DNA of 6,694 nt, taken from the NCBI GenBank assembly GCA_963808135.1, contig CAWEFA010000125.1, positions 1 through 6,694 of the forward strand. The letters are read 5' to 3'. The position numbers and the translations under genes were made by a program. Source of the stretch: CAWEFA01 sp963808135. Lineage in GTDB: Bacteria; Bacteroidota; Bacteroidia; Bacteroidales; DTGW01. Below, piece after piece: positions 1-6,348 of this stretch. The notes under the pieces are model-generated. The model searched no databases and had not been told where the DNA came from. It saw nothing but the letters and a program-made list of their open reading frames with translations. Numbering within the stretch: the stretch's first letter is position 1; the number at the start of each line of letters is the position of its first letter.

Positions 1-1175
1 AATGGCCTGTTTGCCTTAAAATATTTTTTCTCATTTGCAACACGCGCCGATTTAATCCTCATAATTACCGATGTTGCCGCAGCAGCTTTTGTTTCCCTTT
101 CATTTATTTCCACTACTGCCTTTTGCAGCACGTTGCTAATATATAAATCCTTTTTTCCGCTTATGCTGGAAAAATCAGCATCGTCTGAAAATGCTTTCTG
201 CAAACCGAGTTTATTAAGTATCGGTCGGGCTTCATAACCCGATTCGATTTTAAATTTTGGTATACTGAAATTGGTATTGATTTTCCTCGACTTTGCCAGC
301 ATTTTAAAAAACCGGTCCCGGTTTAATGATTTTGTAATTGCCGTCATAAAATCCCGATTCTTTGGAAGAATAATTACCATCGAAAAACCCAAACCTTTAT
401 AAGGCAGTGAAATTGCTTGCAATACGGAATCTTCGTAATATGGGATAATTTTTTCATTGTTCATAAAGGGCACGTTGCTTACCAGAACAGAATCAGTATA
501 AAAAGGTGCGTTAGATGTTTTGCCCGGATCAAATGCATAAAGCCATTCCGCATTAAACGATATTACATTAATAAGCAAAAGCTTTGTTAAAGGACTGAGC
601 ATTTCGGGTTTCATCATATTCTTTATAAGCCCTTTTGTTTGTCCTTCAACATAAGAGTTGATTTGCTTTGCCGCCTTTATGCACGATTCATTGTCTTTAA
701 GGTTCATTGTATTGTACTCCGCATGAAAATTATCATTAATGCTTTTTGAAAATGAAGGCAAAATATTATAATCATCAGAAATCCAAATACTGTTGGATGA
801 CAATATATCCTTTTTCGAAATTGAATCCTGCCATGTTTCTGAAATTTTTCTAATCATCTCCAAATAAACTTTTTTGTTTGAGTTTATTAGCAGTAGTTTT
901 TCAAATTCCTTTCGCGTTAACCCATCTGACCCGGCATAAGCCATTGCAAGCGCCATAGAAAGGCTTGAAGGGGAAATGGCCATATTTTGTCCTTTGAATT
1001 TCTCATCAAGCATCAAAAAAGTTTTAAATGCCAGGGAATTTATTGAATTGCTGATGATGGTTGTATCAGCAGCAAAGATAACTTCATTGCTTCTTATTAA
1101 CGATGGTTTCCTGCTTGCACCAAAACAAAATCCGATCGATAACATCATTAAAATGAAAATACATTTTTTATTCAT
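1..1175 (-). CDS. Secreted serpin (serine protease inhibitor family), 3' end outside window
   Basis: Reading the minus strand from the ATG at 1175 gives 391 uninterrupted codons to the left edge with no stop, so the gene continues outside the window. Residues 1-20 form a signal peptide (hydrophobic stretch ending in FCFGA), implying export. Serpin landmarks appear in order: NMAISPSSLSMALAMAYAG (64-82), QINSYVEGQTKGLIKNMM (171-188), LLLINVISFNAEW (199-211), ISLPYKGLGFSMVIILP (255-271), FSIPKFKIESGYE (303-315), LGLQKAFSDDADFSSIS (323-339), the hinge EINERETKAAAATS (356-369), and FKANRPF at the edge. About 25-30 residues (final strands of the fold) should be missing. Inhibitory serpins trap serine or cysteine proteases by inserting the cleaved reactive loop into a beta sheet. 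The Ala-rich hinge suggests this one can inhibit, but P15 is Glu (E361) where Gly is usual. Counting 17 residues from E359 puts P1-P1' at K375-S376, suggesting a trypsin-like target (inference). It is divergent from the phosphatase gene. No Shine-Dalgarno is seen. Family assignment is secure; the target protease is unknown. Confidence 0.95.
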   Translation of the reverse strand, partial: MNKKCIFILMMLSIGFCFGASRKPSLIRSNEVIFAADTTIISNSINSLAFKTFLMLDEKFKGQNMAISPSSLSMALAMAYAGSDGLTRKEFEKLLLINSNKKVYLEMIRKISETWQDSISKKDILSSNSIWISDDYNILPSFSKSINDNFHAEYNTMNLKDNESCIKAAKQINSYVEGQTKGLIKNMMKPEMLSPLTKLLLINVISFNAEWLYAFDPGKTSNAPFYTDSVLVSNVPFMNNEKIIPYYEDSVLQAISLPYKGLGFSMVIILPKNRDFMTAITKSLNRDRFFKMLAKSRKINTNFSIPKFKIESGYEARPILNKLGLQKAFSDDADFSSISGKKDLYISNVLQKAVVEINERETKAAAATSVIMRIKSARVANEKKYFKANRP

Positions 1176-1304
1176 AGCCGCTAAAATAAATTATGAATTG
1201 CTTATAATTTACCTGAAATCGTTATTTCAACAAGCAGTTTTATTATTAATGATTTGTGAAACACCCATGATTCTGCTGAAAAAAAAATAAAAATAAAGCG
1301 CCGG

Positions 1305-1337
1305 TTTTGTAACTCAGCATGAAAATAACTAACTTTA
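1305..1337 (+). promoter_or_regulatory. Candidate Bacteroidota-type promoter for the phosphatase gene
   Basis: TTTTG at 1305-1309 followed 20 bases later by TAACTTTA (1330-1337) resembles the Bacteroidota -33 TTG / -7 TAnnTTTG pattern, with the last G of the -7 box replaced by A. Transcription would begin near 1344. That leaves about 50 bases of leader before the ATG at 1394 but only about 10 before the ATG at 1355. The -7 region lies in a 14-base string (1327-1340) that recurs exactly at 4068-4081. The rest of the divergent gap (1176-1304) is AT-rich. On the minus strand it holds only a weak promoter-like match for the serpin (TTG, 19 bases, TAAATTAT). Motif evidence only. Confidence 0.45.
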
Positions 1338-1393
1338 ATAGAAAATAAAAATGAATGTTTTCAAAAAAAAATGACATTTATAAAAATAGCAAA

Positions 1394-3574
1394 ATGAAAT
1401 ATATAAAAGGGATTTTAGCGGGACTAATTTTACTATTTTGTGAAATGGTTGCATTTTGCCAGGAAACCAATTCAAATATCGATAAATCTATAAGTGATTT
1501 GGAGAACCAGGTAGCCACTTTCGAACAATCAAAAAACACTTTGGAACTTGCGCGATGCCAAACAAAACTCGGTTTTTTGTATAAAGATAAAAATGTAAAT
1601 TCAAAAGCAATTGAATATTTTCAAAAGGCAATTAAAAGCAATGAGGACTTGGGCAACCTGAATGCCATTAAAAATCTTTGCATCAATTTAGGCATGCTCT
1701 ATAACGAAATTGAAGATTATAACCAGGCATTGCTTTACTTAGAAAAATCGTTGCGTATAAATGAAAAACAAGATAAAAAGCGGGATATGCTTTCGGATCT
1801 TATAAACATAGCCTTCATTCACCAAAACCAAAAAAATTATACCGAGTCAAACAAAATTCTTGAAAAAGCAACAGCTATAGGCCAGGAACTATCCAATATC
1901 GCTTCGCTAAAAAGCTGTTATAGCATGTTATCTGAAAATTATAATATATTAGGAAACCCGGAAAAAGCAAAAGAATATTTCGACCTCGCATCTACAATCA
2001 ATAGCCATTTGCAAAAAGAAGAAATTAAAAAATTCGAGTCCCGTACTATACAGGCCGAAGCAACAAGCAACGCCAAGGATGTTGAAATAAAATCAAAAAA
2101 TATCGAAATTCAAAAAATGTCGAGAGAACAGCAATTAACTCTCGATTTATTAAAAAAAGAAAAAGAACTCAACGAATTTAAAGAAAGGGAAAGCCTGGCG
2201 ATAAGGCGCTATACAAATTTGATTATTATTTCGTTAACTTCTATATTGGTAATCGTTTGCAGTTCAATGTTTTTTATATTCAAACAACTGCGCGAAAAGA
2301 AAAAAGCATATACAATGCTTGAACATAGTAACCAACAGGTAGTTGAACAAAAGAAAGAAATTGAAGAACAGCGCGATTTAGCCAATATTCAAAAAAAGAA
2401 AATAACCGACAGCATATTCTATGCAAAGCGTATCCAAAATGCCATCCTGCCTCCAATGTCGTATATAGACAAGGTTTTGCCCGAACATTTTATTTTGTTT
2501 CGCCCACGCGACATTGTGAGTGGCGATTTCTACTGGATGACCGAAAAAGACGGCATTCTTATAATTGTCGCAGCCGATTGCACTGGGCATGGCGTTCCGG
2601 GAGCTTTCATGAGTATGCTGGGTATTGCATACCTTAATGAAATAGTTAATAAAATTACTGTAAACAGGCACATTCGTTCATTACATGCAAATGAAATATT
2701 GAACCAGTTGAGGGAAAATGTTATTAAATCGCTGCACCAAACCGGTAAAATAGAGGAGACAAAAGACGGCATGGATATATCTTTATGTATTATCGATTAT
2801 GAAAACCGAAGTATGCAATTTGCCGGCGCACATAATCCTGTTTACATTATTAGAAATGATAACCTCGAACAGATAGACGCCGACAAAATGCCAATTGGAA
2901 TCTATAAACAGAGCGATAAACTTTTCACCAATTATGAAACTACTTTAGAAAAGAACGACTTGGTTTATATGTTCTCCGATGGCTATTACGATCAGTTTGG
3001 GAGCAAGCAGAAGACCAAAATATTTAGCGCAAATTTCAGGAAAGTGATTTTAGAAAATCATAAAAAACCTATGCTTGAACAGAAAAAAATACTGGAAGAA
3101 TTTTACGATAACTGGAAAGGCGATGCCGACCAGGTAGACGATGTGCTGGTAATAGGGTTTAAATTCGATCCGCATTTCAGGGCTACGCCTATTCGTCCGC
3201 AATTTCTATGGCATGAAAAGAAAATTCTGATCGCTGAAGATCTCGACCTGAACTATATTTTGCTTGTTGAAGCTTTAAAACCCACTAAAGCAAAAATCAC
3301 ACGGGTTATGAATGGCCTCGAAGCTGTTGAATATTGTAAAAATAATGAAGCCGATTTAATTCTTATGGATATCCGAATGCCGGTTATGGATGGAATTGAA
3401 GCTACAAAACAAATAAGAAAATTTAACAGGGAATTACCAATTATCGCACAAACAGCGAACAGCGAACCCGATGATATCAGGACTATCCACGAAGCCGGTT
3501 GTAATGAATATATTTCAAAGCCAATTAATTTGAATATTTTCCTTGATGTTTTGCGTAAACATCTTGATACTTAA
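1394..3574 (+). CDS. Membrane sensor phosphatase: periplasmic TPRs, SpoIIE/PP2C phosphatase, C-terminal receiver domain
   Basis: Numbered from the ATG at 1394 (726 residues). Residues 1-23 are a signal peptide ending AFCQ. About 52-207 hold four TPR-like helical pairs, probably periplasmic. A charged coiled coil spans about 209-271, a membrane helix 275-296, and a second coiled coil about 297-338. The SpoIIE/PP2C phosphatase occupies about 340-590, with the expected metal-binding acidic residues: D378 in SGDFYW, D395 in ADCTGHGVPG, D529 in FSDG, and D582/D583 in VDDVLVIG. A complete receiver (REC) domain follows at 609-726: acidic pair E615/D616, phospho-acceptor D659 in LMDIRMPVMDG, T687 and K709. 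It most resembles receivers of hybrid histidine kinases. SpoIIE-type enzymes dephosphorylate Ser/Thr on partner regulators; the likely substrate is the SiaC-like protein encoded 44 bases downstream. An in-frame ATG at 1355 would add 13 residues. I prefer 1394 because the signal peptide starts there and it leaves a sensible leader. All catalytic residues seem intact. The sensed ligand is unknown. Confidence 0.93.
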   Translation: MKYIKGILAGLILLFCEMVAFCQETNSNIDKSISDLENQVATFEQSKNTLELARCQTKLGFLYKDKNVNSKAIEYFQKAIKSNEDLGNLNAIKNLCINLGMLYNEIEDYNQALLYLEKSLRINEKQDKKRDMLSDLINIAFIHQNQKNYTESNKILEKATAIGQELSNIASLKSCYSMLSENYNILGNPEKAKEYFDLASTINSHLQKEEIKKFESRTIQAEATSNAKDVEIKSKNIEIQKMSREQQLTLDLLKKEKELNEFKERESLAIRRYTNLIIISLTSILVIVCSSMFFIFKQLREKKKAYTMLEHSNQQVVEQKKEIEEQRDLANIQKKKITDSIFYAKRIQNAILPPMSYIDKVLPEHFILFRPRDIVSGDFYWMTEKDGILIIVAADCTGHGVPGAFMSMLGIAYLNEIVNKITVNRHIRSLHANEILNQLRENVIKSLHQTGKIEETKDGMDISLCIIDYENRSMQFAGAHNPVYIIRNDNLEQIDADKMPIGIYKQSDKLFTNYETTLEKNDLVYMFSDGYYDQFGSKQKTKIFSANFRKVILENHKKPMLEQKKILEEFYDNWKGDADQVDDVLVIGFKFDPHFRATPIRPQFLWHEKKILIAEDLDLNYILLVEALKPTKAKITRVMNGLEAVEYCKNNEADLILMDIRMPVMDGIEATKQIRKFNRELPIIAQTANSEPDDIRTIHEAGCNEYISKPINLNIFLDVLRKHLDT

Positions 3575-3618
3575 AAATTGTCGGCAGGCTGATTATAATA
3601 ATATAAAATAATATAAAA

Positions 3619-4002
3619 ATGGAACCTTTAATTATTGCTGGAGGACAATCGACACCCAAAGTAGTATTAGATAAAGAAAATAACAAATTTGAAATATCAG
3701 GATATTCTTTACCTGAAAATGTAATGGAATTTTACTCTCCGGTTTTTTCGTGGTTAAAGGAATACAAGTCCCAACCCAATCCGAAAACCGAACTGCACAT
3801 GAACCTCGTTTATTTTAATTCTGCTTCTTCCAAAATTATTCTCGATATATTAAATGTGTTCGAAGAAATAAAATTTAAAGGTTTTGAAGTAGAAATATTC
3901 TGGCATTATATGCAAATGGACGACGATATGCTTGCCGCAGGAGAAGAATACGAAAGCATGATCAATGTTCCGTTCAACCTCGTTTCATATGTCCAAAGCT
4001 AA
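3619..4002 (+). CDS. SiaC-family (DUF1987) regulatory phosphoprotein
   Basis: A 127-residue soluble cytoplasmic protein with no signal peptide or membrane segment, the usual size for SiaC/DUF1987 proteins. Family landmarks: AGGQSTPKV (7-15), ISGYSLPENVMEFYSPVFSW (26-45), MNLVYFNSASSKIILDILN (61-79) and IFWHYM (93-98). In Pseudomonas aeruginosa, SiaC is phosphorylated on Thr68 by the kinase SiaB and dephosphorylated by the PP2C phosphatase SiaA; unphosphorylated SiaC activates the diguanylate cyclase SiaD (family knowledge). Here the aligned residue is Ser68, in FNSASSK. The fold resembles STAS anti-sigma antagonists, consistent with partner switching. The start lies 44 bases after the phosphatase stop, with an A-rich leader and no recognisable promoter between, so the two are probably cotranscribed. 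No SiaB or GGDEF protein is in the window, so the downstream target here is unknown. The gene symbol is withheld because the pathway output may differ. Confidence 0.88.
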   Translation: MEPLIIAGGQSTPKVVLDKENNKFEISGYSLPENVMEFYSPVFSWLKEYKSQPNPKTELHMNLVYFNSASSKIILDILNVFEEIKFKGFEVEIFWHYMQMDDDMLAAGEEYESMINVPFNLVSYVQS

Positions 4003-4067
4003 AATTTAATTTCAGCAAACATCCTATAAAAATTTCTGATATATTTATTTTCTATTAAAATTATTTC

Positions 4068-4081
4068 AACTAACTTTAATA
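4068..4081 (+). promoter_or_regulatory. Candidate -7 promoter region for the Ig-repeat gene; exact copy of motif at 1327-1340
   Basis: AACTAACTTTAATA contains TAACTTTA (4071-4078), a near match to the Bacteroidota -7 box TAnnTTTG. The predicted start of transcription is about 4085, giving a leader of about 39 bases before the ATG at 4124. No TTG lies at the ideal upstream distance, so the -33 element is weak or absent. The same 14 bases occur upstream of the phosphatase gene. The motif suggests that the Ig-repeat gene has its own promoter rather than depending on read-through from the SiaC-like gene, 121 bases away. Confidence 0.4.
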
Positions 4082-4123
4082 TATCATGAATGAGGGATTG
4101 TTGTTAAACATCAATTTTGTGCT

Positions 4124-5854
4124 ATGAAATTCAAAAGAACTTTTATATTGTTATTAGCGGTTGCTTGTCCTTTATGGATTTATTCGCAAAAAGCGCCGGA
4201 ATGTAAGAAGAAAATTTATGTATCTCCCGAAGGGAAAGTATATGTTCAGAAGGCTTTGCCGGTTTATCTTAAGCTCTACACGCATCCCAATGACAGTTCA
4301 AATGGCGTTACCCTCCGGAGCGAGAGCACTGCAAAGTATACAAACCCGTTTTATTTCGATACAGAAGGCTTTAATTCCATTCGCAGCCCCTGGTGTGTTG
4401 ACACAACAACAAAAGAAACAGTTTTTCCGAAGCAGGATATTGTATTTGAAGTTTATGCCGACAGTAAGCCGCCGGTTACCTCTATCAGCTTCGGCGACTT
4501 GAAAACCTTTAAGCAGAAAAACAGAGTATATATCAATGGCAAGGCCAAAATAAAACTGTCGGCTGTTGATTTACTTTCCGGCGTTGATAAAATCATGTAT
4601 TCCATCGACTCATCCGAATATGCTGAATATAAAGAACCACTTTCATTGGGAAGCGAAAAAGCATATATTCTTAAATATTATTCTTACGACAATGTCGGTA
4701 ACGTTGAACCGCTAAACGTTGCCAATTTATATGCCGATTACAACAGTCCAAAAACTTCAGCCGAATTTAAAGGGGATGTTTCAGATAGCATTTTATCCGG
4801 CAGAACGCTGATTATCCTCCATTCTGAAGATTCGGTAAGCAAAGTCAATAAAATATTAATTAAACTCGACGATAGCCCGGAACAATCATATACAGGCCCA
4901 ATCAATACGGCATTCATATCTGAGGGCGAACACAAATTATTTTATCGCTCGGTTGATAATGTCGACAATTTTGAACCACAGCATATCATTAATTTCTATG
5001 TTGATAAAACCCCGCCAACGATAATGCATGAGGTAATAGGCAAAAGCTTTATGGTAAATGGAAAGGAATTTTCATCCGGGCATTCAATACTTAAGTTTAC
5101 TACCATTGACAACAAAGCCGGGGTAAAAGAATTATTTTATTCAATTAACAACAGCAAATATGAGAAGTATGAAAAACCTGTAACGCTTAATTCAATCAGC
5201 GGGAACATGGGCATCAAAGCTTACGCATTGGACAAGGTTAACAACCGCAGCTATGTTTCTGATGAAGCCCAATCGTCGAGCATTCCTTATATCGATTTAT
5301 CGGGCCCGATAATGGATTATCATTTGCTTGGCCCGGTATTTAAAACATCCGACACTATTTATGTCAGCAGTAAAACCAAAGTTGTATTAAATGCAAAGGA
5401 TTTGGAATCGGGGCTAAATTATATCCAATATAAAATTGACAATGACAACCCGAAAACTTACAGCGCTTCTTTTTCAATTGAACAGGAAGGGTTTCATAAA
5501 ATAGAGTACACCGGGTACGACAATGTTGACAATACAACAACAGCAAATTTCAGTTTAATGGTCGATAATTCGGGGCCAATAATATATCCCCGTTTTAGCA
5601 CAGCGCCAAAAGGCAAAACAACAATTAATGGCAAAAGCCTACCGTTATACCCTCCTCATGTGGTTTTGTTTATAGCTGCAACCGACCTTGTTTCCGGTTA
5701 CGATTATATGACATATTCAATTAACGGCTCGAAAGAAAAACGCTTTACCGGATACTTAGGTAACTTTTTTAAAGATAATGAAGTTGTGATTAAAGCCTAT
5801 GATAAATTAGGAAATGAATCGGTTACTAAAATTGAATTTGGCATAAAATACTAA
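4124..5854 (+). CDS. Secreted protein with five Ig-like / OmpL47-type repeats
   Basis: 576 residues. Residues 1-22 are a signal peptide (MKFKRTF, hydrophobic core, ending WIYSQ), so the product is exported. After an N-terminal beta-rich domain (about 28-113) come five related repeats of about 90-98 residues: 116-208, 209-297, 298-394, 395-484 and 485-576. Each follows the pattern 'P-P-T, strand, [AS]-x-D-x-x-S-G-[VL]-x-x-[IM]-x-Y-S-I-[DN], Y-x-x-Y, I-x-Y-x-x-[YV]-D-x-V-[GD]-N, [VA]-D-x-x-x-P'. Examples are DLLSGVDKIMYSID (149-162) and YYSYDNVGNVEP (185-196). This is the signature of OmpL47-type or chitobiase-C-terminal-like Ig folds, which act as adhesive or structural modules and have no catalytic residues. 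Repeat 2 has lost the SG turn (HSEDSVSKVNKI) and repeat 3 the DN-V-[GD]-N form (ALDKVNN). No T9SS C-terminal sorting domain or lipobox is visible; the protein simply ends after the last repeat, so it is probably periplasmic or released. The exact role is unknown. Confidence 0.85.
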   Translation: MKFKRTFILLLAVACPLWIYSQKAPECKKKIYVSPEGKVYVQKALPVYLKLYTHPNDSSNGVTLRSESTAKYTNPFYFDTEGFNSIRSPWCVDTTTKETVFPKQDIVFEVYADSKPPVTSISFGDLKTFKQKNRVYINGKAKIKLSAVDLLSGVDKIMYSIDSSEYAEYKEPLSLGSEKAYILKYYSYDNVGNVEPLNVANLYADYNSPKTSAEFKGDVSDSILSGRTLIILHSEDSVSKVNKILIKLDDSPEQSYTGPINTAFISEGEHKLFYRSVDNVDNFEPQHIINFYVDKTPPTIMHEVIGKSFMVNGKEFSSGHSILKFTTIDNKAGVKELFYSINNSKYEKYEKPVTLNSISGNMGIKAYALDKVNNRSYVSDEAQSSSIPYIDLSGPIMDYHLLGPVFKTSDTIYVSSKTKVVLNAKDLESGLNYIQYKIDNDNPKTYSASFSIEQEGFHKIEYTGYDNVDNTTTANFSLMVDNSGPIIYPRFSTAPKGKTTINGKSLPLYPPHVVLFIAATDLVSGYDYMTYSINGSKEKRFTGYLGNFFKDNEVVIKAYDKLGNESVTKIEFGIKY

Positions 5855-5861
5855 AAAAATA

Positions 5862-5882
5862 TCTTAATTATGCGAATTAAGG
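5862..5882 (+). terminator. Weak AT-rich hairpin after the Ig-repeat gene, possible terminator
   Basis: CTTAATT (5863-5869) and AATTAAG (5875-5881) form a perfect 7-bp stem around a 5-base loop, starting 8 bases after the stop codon. A T-G pair (5862/5882) could add one step. The stem is AT-rich and the sequence after it (GATTGAAAT) is not a T-tract. It therefore does not meet the usual criteria for an intrinsic terminator, and the assignment rests mainly on position. Confidence 0.3.
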
Positions 5883-5910
5883 ATTGAAATATATTTGAAC
5901 CGATTGGCCA

Positions 5911-5944
5911 AATTCCCCCTTTGAAAAGGGGGCTGGGGGATTGA
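5911..5944 (+). repeat. Palindromic element copy 1 (plus orientation)
   Basis: A 34-base unit from AATTCCCC to GGGGATTGA. It contains a perfect G/C-ended hairpin, CCCCCTTTGAAAAGGGGG (5915-5932), followed by an asymmetric tail CTGGGGGATTGA. It is the best preserved of the related elements in this gene-free stretch. The pattern 'hairpin + TGGGG + ATT' resembles dispersed intergenic repeats I have seen in Bacteroidota genomes, though I cannot name a catalogued family. Confidence 0.75.
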
Positions 5945-5962
5945 AACATAAAATTTAAATAA

Positions 5963-5996
5963 TCAATCTCCCTACCCTCTTCTCCAAGAGGGAATT
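5963..5996 (-). repeat. Palindromic element copy 2 (minus orientation)
   Basis: The reverse complement is also exactly 34 bases and matches copy 1 at 27 of 34 positions with no gaps. Several changes fall in the hairpin arms, leaving a partly complementary stem. Copies 1 and 2 face each other across 18 AT-rich bases (5945-5962), so the pair could also fold into one long cruciform or hairpin. Confidence 0.7.
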
Positions 5997-6032
5997 AGAC
6001 AATGGCACAGATTAGCATTTTTTAGAACTTAA

Positions 6033-6054
6033 CAGCCCTCCCTTCAAAGGAATT
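6033..6054 (-). repeat. Degenerate palindromic element copy 3 (minus orientation)
   Basis: The reverse complement reads AATTCCTTTGAAGGGAGGGC followed by TG. It keeps the AATTCC start, the TTTGAA loop and the GGGCTG join of copy 1, but both hairpin arms are shortened. Reading it as a decayed relative depends on the two neighbouring full-length copies. Confidence 0.45.
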
Positions 6055-6097
6055 CTGCTTAATTAACAATTGATGTAAATCATAATTTTCAACCCTT

Positions 6098-6131
6098 AAT
6101 TCGGATCAAGAGGAAAAGTTGGGAAGATTGT
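6098..6131 (+). repeat. Decayed palindromic element copy 4 (plus orientation)
   Basis: It spans 34 bases, the same length as copies 1 and 2, starting AATTC and ending GATTGT. It agrees with the copy 2 unit at about 20 of 34 positions, mostly at the ends and in the G-rich tail (GTTGGGAAGATTG). The hairpin is no longer complementary. This could be chance similarity in a low-complexity region; I lean towards a relic because the length and both ends agree. Confidence 0.35.
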
Positions 6132-6144
6132 CTTAATTGAAACC

Positions 6145-6174
6145 TAAACCCCAACCCCTTAAAAAGGAGGGTAA
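6145..6174 (-). repeat. Palindromic element copy 5 (minus orientation)
   Basis: The reverse complement contains ACCCTCCTTTTTAAGGGG followed by the tail TTGGGGTTTA. This is the same plan of hairpin arms plus TTGGGG tail. The tail is nearly identical to that of the next copy, in the opposite orientation: 6145-6158 and 6211-6224 are complementary at 13 of 14 positions. Confidence 0.55.
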
Positions 6175-6198
6175 ACTGCTGCATTGCACAGTTATAGT

Positions 6199-6227
6199 CC
6201 CGCCTCAGGCGGGATTGGGGTTTAAAC
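6199..6227 (+). repeat. Palindromic element copy 6 (plus orientation)
   Basis: A perfect 6-bp GC stem, CCCGCC TCA GGCGGG (6199-6213), is followed by ATTGGGGTTTAAAC. The hairpin sequence differs from that in copy 1, but the plan (strong stem, then an asymmetric TTGGGG tail) is the same. The tail pairs with that of the oppositely oriented copy at 6145-6174. Confidence 0.55.
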
Positions 6228-6273
6228 TACATTTTTTCAAGTCCCTAATTTTTCCATCCAATCCAACATAATT

Positions 6274-6348
6274 ATTGCCTTCCGGCAATGGCAGTTACAA
6301 ACTGCCTGTATAATACCGGCGTAGTTACGCTGCGCTAAACTACGCCGG
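6274..6348. repeat. Three back-to-back perfect hairpins
   Basis: Three perfect inverted repeats lie almost end to end: ATTGCC-TTCC-GGCAAT (6274-6289), GGCAGTT-ACA-AACTGCC (6290-6306), and CCGGCGTAGTT / AACTACGCCGG with an 11-base loop (6316-6348). The first two abut with no gap and the third follows after 9 bases. GGCAAT recurs at 6356-6361, so the first arm could alternatively pair around the other two hairpins to give a branched fold. No tRNA, known riboswitch or T-tract terminator is recognisable. It may be a structured RNA, a dispersed palindromic repeat or a protein-binding site; the sequence alone does not decide. Confidence 0.6.

Noticed and set aside
976..1290. 104-residue open frame on the plus strand
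   Set aside because: It lies mostly antisense to the serpin, whose long frame and family motifs are unmistakable, and its own translation shows no recognisable domain.
1351..1374. ATG at 1351 starting a tiny frame just before the phosphatase
   Set aside because: It stops after seven codons and overlaps the alternative phosphatase start; there is nothing to support a leader peptide.
2378..2772. Two overlapping minus-strand open frames inside the phosphatase gene
   Set aside because: They are antisense to the conserved SpoIIE catalytic core and show no family features, so they are shadow frames.
4003..4067. Intrinsic terminator after the SiaC-like gene
   Set aside because: I found no GC-containing stem followed by a T-tract, only AT-rich sequence.
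4161..4502. 113-residue frame in another phase inside the Ig-repeat gene
   Set aside because: It overlaps the N-terminal domain of a well-supported gene, and its basic, Arg-rich translation is typical of an out-of-frame reading.
5935..6227. Possible CRISPR array, because copy 1 ends GATTGAAAC, like many CRISPR repeats
   Set aside because: The copies alternate in orientation, are unevenly spaced and diverge strongly, and no cas gene is present.
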